DNA of 64,000 nucleotides from Portulaca oleracea. Taxonomy: Eukaryota; Streptophyta; Magnoliopsida; Caryophyllales; Portulacaceae. Made by a program: the position numbers and the translations under genes. Below, one piece after another: positions 32,919 through 45,096 of the stretch. Numbering within the stretch: the stretch's first letter is position 1; each line of letters opens with the position of its first letter. The DNA is taken from positions 4,037,501 to 4,101,500 of the forward strand of contig CM055871.1 in the NCBI GenBank assembly GCA_029582165.1. Direction: 5' to 3'. The notes below the pieces were generated by a model that was not told the origin of the DNA, searched no databases, and was given only the letters and a program-made list of their open reading frames with translations.

Positions 32919-32972
32919 CACCATCTCCATCTCCATCTCCATCTTCATCTTCATCTCAATCTCAATCTCAAC
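32919..32972. repeat. CCATCT/CAATCT hexamer repeat in the PSRP1 leader
   Basis: CCATCT units, then TTCATC and TCAATC variants, form a pyrimidine-rich low-complexity run about 80-130 bp before the PSRP1 start codon. This is typical of plant 5' leaders. Confidence 0.8.
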
Positions 32973-33051
32973 ATTTATTTCTTAACACACAACCAAAACG
33001 TCCAAAGCCCAGTTCATCAGCGTGCAAGCAAAGCAAACCCAGCAAAGAAAG

Positions 33052-34835
33052 ATGGCAGCTATATATGCATCAGCCATTAAAATGCCCCCAAATCTCTCTA
33101 ATTCTCTCTCTAACTCAATCAATTTCTTGCCACCCACAAAATCCCAGCTCTGTAATCTGACTTCTCTTCATTCAAGCTTCACAAACTCTTGTTCTTTGAC
33201 TCTGTTTAACCCTGTTGCTGCTTCAGTAAAGACAGTACAGAGCAAGGGACTGCCAGTTGTTTGTATGTCATGGGATGGTTCTCTGTCTTCTGTTAAACTC
33301 ATCGTTCAGGGTCGTCATATCGAGGTAATTCCCTTCAATCTTCAATACCCAGTTCAAGTTTTTGTGGATTCTGTTGGATTTTCATGTGGGTTTGTGAAAT
33401 CTATGAGTGCCCAGATGCTTGGGTTCTAGGTTTTCCCAGTATTTGGTTACATTTTTATAGTTTTCCTCAGTTAGCAATGATGTGCTCAATACCTTTGCAT
33501 TTCCATTTGATTTTGGGTGGGTTTTTGAAATCTTTGAATACCTGGGATGTGCAAATAGTCTTTGGTTATAAATTTGAGGTTTTCCTCAGTAATTGACCAC
33601 AAAATGCCCTGTTCAATATCCGTGTATTTCCATTGGAATTTCATGTGGGGTTTTGAAATCTTTGAATACCAGTTGTTTGAGGTCTAGGCTTTGCAAATAT
33701 TTGGTTATATTTTCCTAAGCATTAAAGCATATATCAAATATGATTATTATAGTATGAATGGTTGGTTTGGGGGGTATTAGGATTAGATATCTACTATTTC
33801 AATACTCCTCCAGAATCAAAGGTTTGTGAAATGGATGAATGAACATCTGACACTGTGATCTTCTGTTGAACAACAGCTGACTGATAATGTTAAGAGTTAC
33901 GTGGAGGAAAAGGTTGGCAAGTCAATTAAGAACCATAGCCACTTAGTTAGGGAAGTAGATGTTCGTCTTTCAGCTCGAGGGGGAGACCTTAGTAAAGGTC
34001 CCAAGCTTGGACGATGCGAGGTACTGTAATTTTTCACCCACATCTTTTCTCAATCTGTTGGACTGTCTGTCGTGTTTTGGGATTCAAAAAATGTGCTGTT
34101 ATTTTAGGTGACCATATTTACCAAGAAGCATGGGGTGATCCGAGCTGAGGAAGATGCAGAGAACCTGTATGGGAGTATTGACATGGTGTCCTCAGTTATA
34201 CAGAGGAAACTGAGGAAGATCAAGGACAAGGACACTGACCATGGTCGACATATGAAAGGATTCAACCGGTCAAAGGTTAGGGAGATAGCCACAGATAACT
34301 ATGACTTGGCTCCCTCACCCTTGGAGGAACCGGAACCGGCTCCTGCTGTTGCTGAGGAGGATATCATTCAAGAGGTCGTATGATTCTAATTCTGATGACC
34401 CCTCATTAATTAGGATCCTGATTCTAACAACTTTGAGCTGAACTATCTTTTGTTTTCCGTTGTGTGTCAGATTGTTCGCACCAAGTACTTTGAGATGCCA
34501 CCGCTGACAGTAACAGAAGCCATTGAACAGATTGAAAACATCGACCATGACTTCTATGCTTTCCGTAATGAAGAAACTGGTATGATATGATGTCTGCGAT
34601 ATGGTCTCATGCTTTGTGAAAAGCCTTGCAAAACTGCCTTTGTGAGTATCGCCTTTGTGAGTATCGACTATCGAGTTGTGTACTTACGTACATTACTGTG
34701 TGTGCAGGTGAGATTAACATTTTGTACAGAAGGAAGGAGGGAGGATATGGGCTAATTGTTCCAAAGGGAGGGAAAGTAGAGAAGACAGAGCCTCTGGTAG
34801 TACAGCCTGACAGAGAACCTTCTTTGGCTGAATAG
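33052..34835 (+). CDS. PSRP1: Plastid ribosome-associated hibernation factor PSRP1 (HPF/pY family)
   Basis: Five exons: 33052-33324, 33877-34020, 34108-34374, 34471-34579 and 34708-34835. All have GT-AG borders and one open frame of 306 codons, close to the length of known plastid PSRP1. The N-terminus ([10 protein letters not shown], Ser-rich, few acids) is a chloroplast transit peptide. An N-terminal ribosome-binding domain follows ([60 protein letters not shown]). After an acidic linker comes the long-form C-terminal domain ([47 protein letters not shown]). The factor binds the decoding region of the 70S plastid ribosome and stabilises idle ribosomes; the C-terminal domain marks the long, dimer-promoting form. 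The ATG at 33052 was chosen because upstream in-frame sequence lacks another ATG. A CT-rich leader with hexamer repeats precedes it. Confidence 0.95.
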
Positions 34836-35634
34836 AGGCAGACTCATACAAGAAGATTATCTGCCCGGGATGCTAACTGTTTATTTGACACTAAGTTTCC
34901 TGTAATCGTTGTACATGACGTTGAGGGTTGCTGAGCAGAAATGTGAGATTGCTTGTTTGTGACTTTTCATCTGTATTTCAAAGAAAGTAACTCCAAGAGA
35001 ACTAAAGTTCGCAAAAACTGAAACTCATCAGAAATGTCGTACTTGTTTGCACAATCTGTAAATGAATGAAATAAGTCTGCCAATTTGAGTATCAGTAAAT
35101 TTCTCTAGCTTGTGTTTTTGCTGACAAGTATCAATAGTTCGTCCGATGAACATGCATCCATTCAGGCGAAGTTACTATTAACAAACCATAAAAGAAAAAC
35201 AGTAGACTTTAGCATGGACAAAAACAATTTTGGCCTGTTGACATTTTGTTGTACATGCTGATAAATTTATTATCAAGCATTACATAAGTATATATATTTA
35301 AGCAATGAAAAAAATATCAACACATGAAAATGAAATCATCAAAGCCGCGGTGAGGAAGGTGTCAGCTTACTCTGCACCAGCACAAACACAGGCTACTCAA
35401 CAACTCCCAATGTAGGTCTCACACACGCGAGACATGGGGAGATCTAGATGGGACAAACATTCTCATCTGGAGAGACCAATTCCCACCCGCAAGCTTGACA
35501 TATCCACTCAAATTAAAATTTGAATTAACCAATGTCTGAAGCACTGACCATGACAGCAGAATTATACAACTGCCATTGCAATTGTGTGATCAGCAAAACT
35601 CAATCCTTTTGTGTCTATGCAGTGAGGAAGCAAA
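34836..35634. other. Region between convergent PSRP1 and mTERF genes
   Basis: It holds the two 3' flanks. Possible plant polyadenylation context (AATGAATGAAATAAG) lies at 35062-35076 on the plus strand. No gene or repeat was recognised. Confidence 0.5.
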
Positions 35635-37269
35635 TCATTCTACATCACTGCCTTCTTCACCCGACTCAACACCCACTTGGACCAACCGCTTTTTGGTCTC
35701 AGAGAATTTCTCAGTGGACACAGCTAACAGCTTGTTCAGTGACATGTCTTCCCCTACAATTTTCTTCTTCAGTTCATACCGATGCTTGATCCTCTTATCA
35801 AGATTGTAACCTAGGAACGCCGGGAAAGACAGAAGCTCCCCTATTTCTCGATCCATCACTTCAATCAAGTAGTTAATTTTCTCCTCTAGAGACCGCGGAT
35901 TGTACTGCAGTATTTGAAAGTGTTTCCTGCTCATTTCAACTATGTCATCAAACGAGAACCCACAACCTAAGAACAGGCTAATGACCTCCTGCAGATTCTC
36001 AGAGCTTGTTCTGGTCACAGCTCCCATCGCCATTGCCAGATCCTTTGTTCGGTAACTATACCCTATCTTCACTAACATGGCCAGCTTGTGAGCGAGGTTC
36101 TTCTCAAATGATAGCCCGAGGAACAATGGGGCCTTAACCAAGAAGCGATAAATCTCCCCTGAATCCAACCCACAATCCTTCAGAAAATCTAATCTGGGAC
36201 GCAACTTTCGCTCTTTGCTGGCACTAATCACATTAGGGAAAACAAACACAATCTTGAAGATCTCGTGATCAGATAGACCAGCATACGACCTCAAGAACTC
36301 CACCTGACTTTGCAGATGCTCCACACTGTATGTCAAGATTGCAGGGAGTCTATTCAGAACTTCTCCAACACCATCCTTGTCTCCCCCGCTCAACTTTTGA
36401 AGAAACCAAACTCGGGGAACCAGCTGAGTGTCCAAATCATAGTTCAGAATCGGAGGCCGCTTCGCAATGATCCCAACAGCATTATAACGGGTTAAAAAGG
36501 TTAATAGTCGCTGCATTTCTTCCACTGATCGAAAACAAATGGCCTTGCTAAGATTAACTTTACTGAGAATATGGGCAATCTTTTCTTGGGGAATTCCATG
36601 CTCAACCAACAACTCTACTTTATTACCAAACCCTGCAAGGAATCTGGGACTTGTCCCAAGCAAAAGACGCTCAATCTGAAGGGGTTCAACTTTATTGTCC
36701 AAACCATTGATAAATTTTATCAAAGGACCAACTTCTTCAGCTGTAAGCGTATCTGGGTACTTTGAAATCAACCGAGACAAAGAGAAATCCTTCAACCCAA
36801 TTGACTGCAACCCACGAATTCGAGCCCGAATAGACTTAACATCCAAGGAGCCAATTTCTGGGTTTTTACTCAGAATCGCTTCAATCTCTTTCTCATCAAG
36901 ACCCAGTGATCGGAACAGTGAAAAGAGAGCTCCTTAGTGACAAAATCCCAAACAAACGGCATTAACATACAGAAGTGAAAGCAACATGAGAATGCAGGTA
37001 AGATGTTCGTGAAAATGCCTGAGAGAACTTATACCTGGTTTTGTGCCTCCGCTAGCAATTTTAGTAGCATTGCTCCTCAAAACCACACTATTGGGTTGCT
37101 GAATCCAGATGGGCCATGGATGAAGTCCCTCTGTGGCAAAACTGGAAGTGGAAGAGAGCTTGATGCCAGAGAAAGGGACATGGGGTTTGACACCGGAACA
37201 AGCAGGAAATTCGGGGAGATGAGGTAGTGTTTGCGAAGGACAAAAGGTGGTTATCATCAAAGCGACCAT
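35635..37269 (-). CDS. mTERF-domain protein, probably mTERF8/pTAC15-like
   Basis: Two exons on the minus strand, 37269-37035 and 36932-35635. They join in phase 1 across a 102 bp intron (donor GTATAAGT, acceptor CACTAAG). The product is about 510 residues. The N-terminal exon is Ser/Thr/Pro-rich without helix repeats and acts as a probable plastid or mitochondrial transit peptide. The rest consists of about 30-residue mTERF helix repeats, e.g. LSRLISKYPDTLTAEEVGPL, GEVLNRLPAILTYSVEHLQ, IFKIVFVFPNVISASKERK and IYRFLVKAPLFLGLSFEKN, ending in an acidic tail. mTERF proteins bind organelle nucleic acid and shape transcription or RNA processing. The wording FLGLSFEKNLAHKLAML and length suit Arabidopsis mTERF8/pTAC15 (from memory). 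The start at 37269 has context AAGATGG; upstream codons lack an in-frame ATG. Confidence 0.88.
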
Positions 37270-40200
37270 CTTGGCATGAATTTTTGGGTGATTTATGAAC
37301 AATGTCGATGATCATATGCTGAATTCGTTGATGGGTATCAGCCTGGTTACCTGCTTACCTCGGAAACTTGGGCGCCTCTCTGTGTCTCTCTCGGTTTCCC
37401 TCCCGCGCATACAAAATGGTTCTTTGTCGCATTTTCTTTTCTTTTTTTTAAAAAAAAACAGATAATTAATTAGAAGATGTTTTGGATGCATTCGCATAGC
37501 CAATAAGTATAAATGACATTTTAATCGGGTTGATTCCATCTATTAGACATATTTTAAGTATTTTTTAAAATATGAAAAATAATGATTAAAAATATAATTT
37601 TGGATTAATTTATTTGACATGTTTTCAAATTGTCTACACATATAATAGGGAAAGAAAAAAACAAAGAACGACTATAACTCTACACAATATTAATATTTAA
37701 GAGATGTTGCTAATTAGTCGTCCAATCAGTAACAAATTTTGCTTTTTTATAGATGCAAGTGTTGGGAGAAATCATCAAACTACTTTATAAAGTTTTTAAT
37801 ATCTCTAACAATTATATAGATCTGCGAAATGAAGTGAATAGATATTTAGATAAGGTGGACAAGAATCAGACCATTCCCTTCAATTTGGATTTTATATAAA
37901 AACGAAAGGAAGAGTCAGAGCCTCTGTCATCATAATGGAATGAGAATTAACTAGCAAAGCAAATGTTTTCCTTAATCTATCCAAGTGGTCATGTAAGACA
38001 AAAATCTGGTGGTGAACCATAATTGTTTGAAGAACTATTAAAGTTCAACTTGGCACAACCAAACTTTCGTTGCTCCCAACGAACATGAATATAATTTCGC
38101 GGACGCTGACTTCGTATACTGTTGGCCTTGAGGAGGATATGATCATGAGAAGAAAATTTGTTCTTGGCTTGCCATTCCCCAAACTTTCTCTTGCACGAAG
38201 GATGACTTTTATGACATTAAAGACGGACTTGTTGAAGACACAATCATGACTCTCCTTTCAAATTATCAATCTTAGATAGGAGGTCGACTCCCAAAAACTC
38301 AGAAGAAGGTAGTGCGTTTTTAAAGTTTGAAGAACAATACTACCCTGTCTTTTACTTGGCTAGTTGAAAGAAGAGGCCGACCATCTATGGGATTGGGCAA
38401 TAACCCAAACATTCATGTGAAATAAAATTGGTGTACGAGATGGTTATTTGTCTCCAAATGTTGGAGGAAATTGGACAAGAAGGGTTTAGACTAACAACCT
38501 ATATAACAAGTTCCTTAAGTGTTTCAAACCAAAAAAACAAGTCCCTTAAGATGGAGATTATTAAAAATTTGTAAGTTAAATACCTTGAGCTTTAGTTGTA
38601 TATAAAGCTTCCACATCTAGTGATATCCTATTTTGATCCTGAATCTAACTCACAAAACAACCAAGTAGCCGACTTGGTTGAGAATTTTCCATTGTCAATC
38701 AAGTCCCAACAATATTCATCATACTTATTAGAAATAGAATAGGAGTTTTTGGACTAGCTGGATTAACTGATCAGGTAAAACCTATCTAGGTTTGTTTGGA
38801 TCTCATTCATTTTTTTACAATCATTTCATTGTTTAAGTGATTAGTGGACTGATTGTTTAAAGAAGAGAGTGACAGTTGATGACACCAGTTGTCATTCTAA
38901 AAATTCACCGGTGAACCATCATCAATTTTTCATCTATGATTCTTCCAACTCCAAGAACCAGAAGAATTTGGGTTTTTCGAAACCAATCACCAGAATGGTT
39001 GTACTTGGCTTTTCATTTGAGAAACTCAAAGGCTGCTTCTATCATGATTCATGCATAAGATTCTAAACCAATTTGCATTGTGATCCTAAGTTAATTGCAT
39101 GGATCTTACGAAGATCAAGACTTACTTTTTTCTTTGGCCTGCACACTTTGTCCAACGATATCATATGCATTCCTTTTTCTATGGATGTCTTCTAAAAAAA
39201 TGATTCTATTAATTCTATCAATACTTTCACAAGTACTTTTAGTCATGACTAAACATTGGATAGTATGGCTAGGTGAGATTTTAGATTAGCTTGGAGAAAA
39301 ATAATTGTACCAGCTTTGGACACAATATTTATTTTCCAATTAGAAAACTTCTGGTGGCTTTTTCTATAATGGATGTGAACGATTCTATCTTTTACTTACT
39401 GTGATGGAAGGGCATCCAAGCTATATATTATCCTAGATATTCTTTAGTATGGATGTCGAAATTCCCTTGAGATTCTTTAGTATGGATTTCGAAATCTCCT
39501 TGGCTCTATTTGTGTACTAACTGAAGCTTTGGCAGAAAAAATCATGGTGTACTTATGATAATTAATCAATAGTCGTGATTGGTCACAAAAAAAAATATCA
39601 AGTATAGCCTTAAGATTTTTATAGGCTAATTTCGTTCTTTACAAAAAAAGAAAAAAAAAAGAAGACTATAATCTGCATAACCAAATTATAGTTGTGAGAA
39701 TGTGAATCAATTTCAGCTCCGCTCTTCCTTTGAAACGTTTCGGGCAAATCAACGTCCATTGAGATAAATATAATTTTTTAGCTTTCATTTATATTTGAGC
39801 ACTGATGGGAAGTTAAGAGCACATGCAAGAGTTTGAGTTTTGCTTACTCGTTGATGTGAAAGTGAAATTTGTCCGTCCACCAAGAGGGTCAAAGTTTGTT
39901 TCTCTATTTATCTTACTCTCCAATGGTGAGTATGTGTTTGACCCTTATTAATTAAAAAAGAAAGTATGTCTTACTTAATAATATAATTAATTTGGTTATG
40001 TTGATAAAAAGTGAAGGGACAGAAGAGGAGAGAGAAGAATATATAACTAAATTAATGTGTGAAAAACTTACCATTTAACTCGTCTCATAAGTACTCTTTG
40101 TTGATCTCGCGAGTCAAGTAACATTCTCACAACAAGAATGTACAGCACAACCTCACTTCATTCTCATCCCATACCACGTCAATAGTGAACCTATTTTTCA

Positions 40201-40292
40201 TAAGTTGTAGCAATTGTTAAAAAAATTATTCGTAAATTAGTTAGTGAAAATATTAAATTTAATTCTTTGATTATAATCATCCAAAAAGTAAA
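37270..40292. other. Gene-free AT-rich stretch
   Basis: It includes the mTERF promoter side. Several short frames (for example 38869-39066 +) show no family resemblance. A direct repeat, AACAAGTTCCTTAAG at 38505-38519 and AACAAGTCCCTTAAG at 38536-38550, encloses TGTTTCAAACCAAAAA, another likely micro-retroinsertion. Confidence 0.45.
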
Positions 40293-41198
40293 GGAAAATT
40301 GGATTCTAATAATCCCAATTTTTGATGATTGGATGATAATAATCGGAACATTTTATTTGGATACTAGTTGTCCCTAAAAAATAAAATTATATTTTTGGTA
40401 CCAAATCTACCTTTATATTTTCACTTTGGGGTTCTTTTAAAGAAAAATTGGAAATTAGTAATCCATACTTTGGGGTATTGGAAAAAAATAATCAAACTTA
40501 CAACCTTGTTATGGATGAGCTGAACTTTAATCTCTATTATTTTTAATATCCACCACCTAGTTAAACTCGTCCAAAAAGTAACGTAGCGGTAGCCATATTA
40601 TACGTGGAACTTTTTGCAGCTAAAAAAAAGTTTAAAGTATGCTTTGCATGTAATATCGTCACCACCACATCACTTTTCGGACGAGTTTAACACTTTAACT
40701 AGTTGATGGATGCTAAAATAATAGAGGTTAAAGTTCAGCTCATTCATAACAAAGTTGCATGTAAGTTCGGATTATTTTATTCCAATATCCTAAAGTATGA
40801 ATTTTTTTTCCAATTTCCCTTTTTAAATTTTCAGATTTTGTCATTTTTTCTTTCTCGTCCCCAGAAAGGCTATGAAGTATAGTTATTAAAAGAATTTTTA
40901 GTTTTTTTCTTAGAATCCGAATAATTATTATAAATTTTTTAAGGAACAAAAAAAGGGGAAATCATAAAAATTATCAAAAAAATAAAAAAATTGGACAAAG
41001 TTTGTAAATTCACTAAAAATCATGGGAAAATGTTATGCTAAGTTTGGGAGCAAACGCAAGTCAAAATCCATGACATGCACTTAGTGGTGTCAGAAAAATA
41101 CAATTTTATTTGTTTTCGATCGCTGACGTACAAAAATAAAATTCGGATTATTATTGTTCAATTGCCAAAAAGTTGTGATTATTAGAATCCAATTTTCC
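40293..41198. mobile_element. Mutator-like non-autonomous element, GGAAAATTGGATTC ends
   Basis: It begins GGAAAATTGGATTCTAATAA and ends ATTATTAGAATCCAATTTTC. The flanking 9-mers AAAAGTAAA and AAAAACAAA match at 7 of 9 positions, a weak target duplication. An inner inverted repeat (about 40447-40560 against 40690-40822, including GTTATGGATGAGCTGAACTT and its mirror) suggests a nested fold-back copy. Non-coding. Confidence 0.6.
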
Positions 41199-41264
41199 AA
41201 AAACAAAAGAATACTGAAATGTCATTCAATTTAGAGCGTCGAGTTAGAATTGAAAAATGTTCAT

Positions 41265-41458
41265 ATCGCCTCATTTTCTAGTTGCAGGATGCAACATCTA
41301 CTTCAACTTCTTCACATAGGATTATATTGTTTGTGACAATGTATGAGAATATTTTGTGATGATCGCCTCATTTTCTAGTTGTAGGATGCAACATCTACTT
41401 CAACTTCTTCACATAGGATTATATTGTTTGTGACAATGTATGAGAATATTTTGTGATG
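41265..41458. repeat. 97-bp direct tandem duplication
   Basis: Units start ATCGCCTCATTTTCTAGTTG at 41265 and 41362 and are almost identical by eye (GCAGG against GTAGG is the visible change). It is a recent head-to-tail duplication in otherwise non-repetitive DNA. Confidence 0.92.
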
Positions 41459-41665
41459 ATCACATAATCGAGTACTATACGATTACTCCATCGAATGTAA
41501 GATATATCTATGATCCAGAATCATATTTTTCGTATTGGAGATCAGCTATCACATTCCAGTTAAAATCTTCAACAAGAGTAATTACTATGAGAACATTCCC
41601 AAGAAAAACATCCATCATCAGATTTGCTCAAGTATAATCTAACAAAAAAGACTAGATACCACATA

Positions 41666-42956
41666 GGGAAATTGGATTCTAATAATACGAACTTTTGGCC
41701 ATATAAGACTTAATAATACGAACTTTCGATTCAGTGATGAATAATACGAACTTTGACCCCCTGTTGTCCCCAATAGCACGCCACCGAGTTAAGATTAACT
41801 TGACTCGGCGGCGGTCTGACATGGCAGCGGAGGCACGCGCCTTGTTGTTTTGATTTTGCCACGTCATCCGCGTTGACTTAAAAAAATAATATGAACTTTT
41901 ACCTATGTTGCTCTGAATAATACGAACTTTTTTCTCTTTAAAAATCTCAGATCTCATTTTTACTTCTTCATCTTCTTCAATCCTCCCCCTCTCTCTCTCT
42001 CCTCCTCCATCGGAATCAAACCCAGAAAACCTAGTTCCCATGTTGCTCTCAAACATCATCTTCATCAATTTCTTCGACTCTTTTACTGGGTATTACTCGA
42101 ATTGCAAAACCCAGAAAAACAATCAACCAATACTCATCTTCTCCACTCTCCACTCGAATTGCAAAACCCAGAAAACAATCAAACCCAGAAAACAATCAAA
42201 CAATCTTCATCAATTTTCTTGCTCTTGTTACTGGGTTTCAGTCGAATTCCAAAACCCAGAAAACAATTTCCCCCAATTCCTCCTCCTTCCTCCAATCACT
42301 AAAACCCGAAGAACGCAGCCTTATGAAAGAAGGGTTTCTGCAATTTAATTCTTCTCTCATACCATCAATTCGAATCAAAATACGACAATGAAAGAAGGGT
42401 TTCTGTGCAGGTTGCTCTTTCATTGGTTTATTTGGTTTTGATGTCGATTCAATCATGGCAAAAATAGGGTTTTGGGTTTGGATTTCAAAGAAGGAGGGTT
42501 TTGGAGGAGGGAAGAGGGAGTTGTGGGATGGAAGAGGAGGACGCCATTGTTGAACAGATCTCCCCCCTCGCCACTCAGAAAACCCAGATCGAACTTTTGT
42601 TTCTGGGTTTGATTTCGATGGAGGAGGAGAGAGGGGGGGTTGAAGAAGATGAAGAAGTAAAAATGGGATCTGAGATTTTTAGAGTGAAAAAAAGTTCGTA
42701 TTATTCAGAGCAACGTTGGTAAAAGTTCGTATTATTTTTTTAAGTCAACGCGGATGATGTGGCAAAGTCAAAACAATAAGGCGCGTGCCTCCGCCGCCAC
42801 GTCAGACCGTCGCCGAGTCAAGTTAATCTTAACTCGGTGGCGTGTTATTGCGGGGTAACAGGGGGTCAAAGTTCGTATTATTCATCACTGAATCGAAAGT
42901 TCGTATTATTAAGTCTTATATGGCTAAAAGTTCATATTATTAGAATCTAATTTCCC
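41666..42956. mobile_element. Mutator-like element with long inverted repeats
   Basis: It begins GGGAAATTGGATTCTAATAA and ends with the mirror ATTAGAATCTAATTTCCC. The flanks TACCACATA and TATCACATA form a 9 bp duplication with one change, as expected for the Mutator superfamily. The inverted arms are about 350-400 bp. They contain TTCGTATTATT motifs, a GC-rich block with ACTCGGTGGCG and GAAGATGAAGAAG. The core of about 500 bp has ACCCAGAAAACAATCAA direct repeats and no clear protein. Confidence 0.85.
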
Positions 42957-43410
42957 TATCACATAACATCAAAGGATATTCAACCACACCACCACCGAGT
43001 ACTACTTGTACAATTGTACATATAACCAAAATTAATGAAGAACTAGAAGATTTTCAAACAAAAATGAACAAAAATGTACTGACAAATGATAAATGATCGA
43101 AGAAGGGAGACAAATTAAAGTTGCCCATAAATTCCTTGCATTGATCACATGAATTTAAAGCAAACATATTGGAGTACAAAGTGCTATTAATCAACCACCA
43201 TATGTAGTATTTGTATATAGATTCATAATTCATGTTGAATGATCTAGACCTATATACAACTTATAACTTCTGAGAAGGTTTATCGAAATCCAAATAAAAT
43301 CAATTTTGATCTGAATTTTTTTTCAAAGATGCATATTTTTGAATGAATATTTTACTATTTTACAAGAATTGATTGATCCTTGCAGTAAATAGAGATGAAT
43401 AGATTGTGAT

Positions 43411-43619
43411 TTTTTATTTTTTTACAAGGGTAAATTCGAGTCATCCAAATTGGGTTCCTATATCAGAGGTACACCAATTGCACTAAGCGATCCGTAGGGA
43501 AGGGGGAACCTAAGCCCAAACTTGTTTCATGACTCTGCTCATATCTACGCAAGGAGACTTCCATGACCTCCAAGATAGAAGGTCACAACGATGCCAAGTG
43601 AGCTACTAGTTCATTGGCA
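43411..43619 (-). mobile_element. tRNA-derived SINE (Au-like)
   Basis: On the minus strand it starts with a pol III promoter: box A TAGCTCACTTGGC (plus 43593-43605) and box B within GGTCATGGAAGTCTCC (plus 43553-43568). It ends in an A-rich tail (T-rich at 43411). The flanks GATGAATAGATTGTGAT (43394-43410) and GATGAATAGGTTGTGAT (43620-43636) form a 17 bp target duplication with one difference. Confidence 0.85.
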
Positions 43620-43775
43620 GATGAATAGGTTGTGATATGTTGTACTTTAAGTAAAAGAGCTATATAATTGATTATCAACTTATCTTTTTTTATTCCACCC
43701 AGCCTAATCTTGATATTCCTTTGGTTATCACGAAGGGTGACAACGATTTATTAACCCAGCTTGTCAAGCAATCTA

Positions 43776-44000
43776 CTCCCTCCATCCCTTTTTAAGCGTT
43801 AAAAAAACTAACATTCCAAAATTAATGTGTCTTGGAAATAGAGTGAAAAAATTATGTATGGACAAGTATACCCTTCATTAAGGGAAAGAGAGAAATAAAG
43901 GAGAATTTTAAAATGTGAAATAAAATCTCATTCAATAATTAACAAATAAAAATGGACAAGGTAGTTAGAAAAATTGACACCAATTAAGAGACGGAGGGAC
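43776..44000. mobile_element. Stowaway MITE
   Basis: CTCCCTCCATCCCTTTTTAA and its mirror ending AGACGGAGGGAC, with TA on each side. It lies about 140 bp right of the SINE. Confidence 0.75.
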
Positions 44001-44550
44001 TATTTTTTTTTATTCCACCATGCCTAAATTTAAAACTTGTGGCCCCATATAGTTTTGGAGAGTAAAAAATCGTTAAGTTATTTAGTTTAGCCAATTGTAG
44101 CTTATCATGTGTCAAAATAATTAGGGTGGTTCATTTAATTGAAAAAATTAAATGATAATATTCTTCGGTCATTTAAATGGTGTCATGTGTCAGGCCAGGG
44201 GTGAATGGGTGACACATAATACAAATATTTATTCTTTTTCTTTTAAAAAAGATTAAATGGGTCTAAATGTTAGCCCAAGTTCTTTATAAATAGAAACCTT
44301 TCTTCATTGGGTTTTGACCATGAAGGATGGCCCATAAGCACAATGACCATGGGTTTCCACATGACCATAGATATTTATTCCAACAACTATTTTTTTCAAA
44401 GTAAGAATAATTTGGGTAAATTATAAACTTTTTACTTCAATTTCCAATATATATTGGTTTTCTCAAATTAGGTAAATGGACAAATAATTTGGGACATAGG
44501 TAGTATTAAAAAAAATACAATAGATATTAATTAAGGACGGAGGGAGTTTT

Positions 44551-45006
44551 TTTTTTTTTGAAGCATTAGCCATTGAGCCCTTTGATTAAACAATCAAAAC
44601 AGTGCTAAAAGCACTCAACTTACACTTCACAGCACAGGTGAAGACATCAAGTTGAATCTGAAACAACAGACTGATATGCAGCAAACCCCTCAACATCCAT
44701 ACAGAGACAGCACACTAAACAATAATTGAGAGTTATGAAAAGATAATGGGAATGTTGTGGAAGTTCATCGCTAGGGTGTCAATTGAGTACGGATGCTTGT
44801 CCCTCCATTCTGAAGACCACAGAGACACTCTTCATTTTACAGTCTGAAGAACCAGCTCCCTGTCTCTTGTCCGATTGTCAAAGATGATGGCATTTCGATG
44901 ATTCCACAGAGACCACACAATCGCAAAAATTGATGCCAGCCAACAATTTATTCTCCGGCTATTTGTAAATTTGACTTGGGTCCATTTATTAAACAATTTG
45001 TTCTCA
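44551..45006 (-). mobile_element. 5'-truncated LINE tail inserted into a MITE end
   Basis: The minus strand encodes the last part of a plant LINE polyprotein (NCWLASIFAIVWSLWNHRNA, then IIFDNRTRDRELVLQ and a stop). A 3' untranslated region and a poly(A), seen as a T run at 44548-44561, follow. AGGACGGAGGGAGTT occurs at both ends (about 44534-44548 and 45007-45021), a 15 bp target duplication. The duplicated sequence is itself a Stowaway terminal motif. Confidence 0.82.
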
Positions 45007-45043
45007 GGACGGAGGGAGTTATAGTCATCAATCTTGTGATAGT

Positions 45044-45096
45044 ATTAATGTATCATTATTTTATTTTTTTTGGCTGGGCATTAGTGTATCATTATT
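45044..45096 (-). repeat. Micro-retroinsertion between 17-bp direct repeats
   Basis: ATTAATGTATCATTATT (45044-45060) and ATTAGTGTATCATTATT (45080-45096) enclose 19 bp, TTATTTTTTTTGGCTGGGC. This reads on the minus strand as a short GC-containing stub plus an A-rich tail. Confidence 0.6.

Noticed and set aside
42102..42456. Several open frames in the core of the 41.7-42.96 kb element
   Set aside because: Mutually overlapping on both strands, made of ACCCAGAAAAC repeats; no protein similarity visible.
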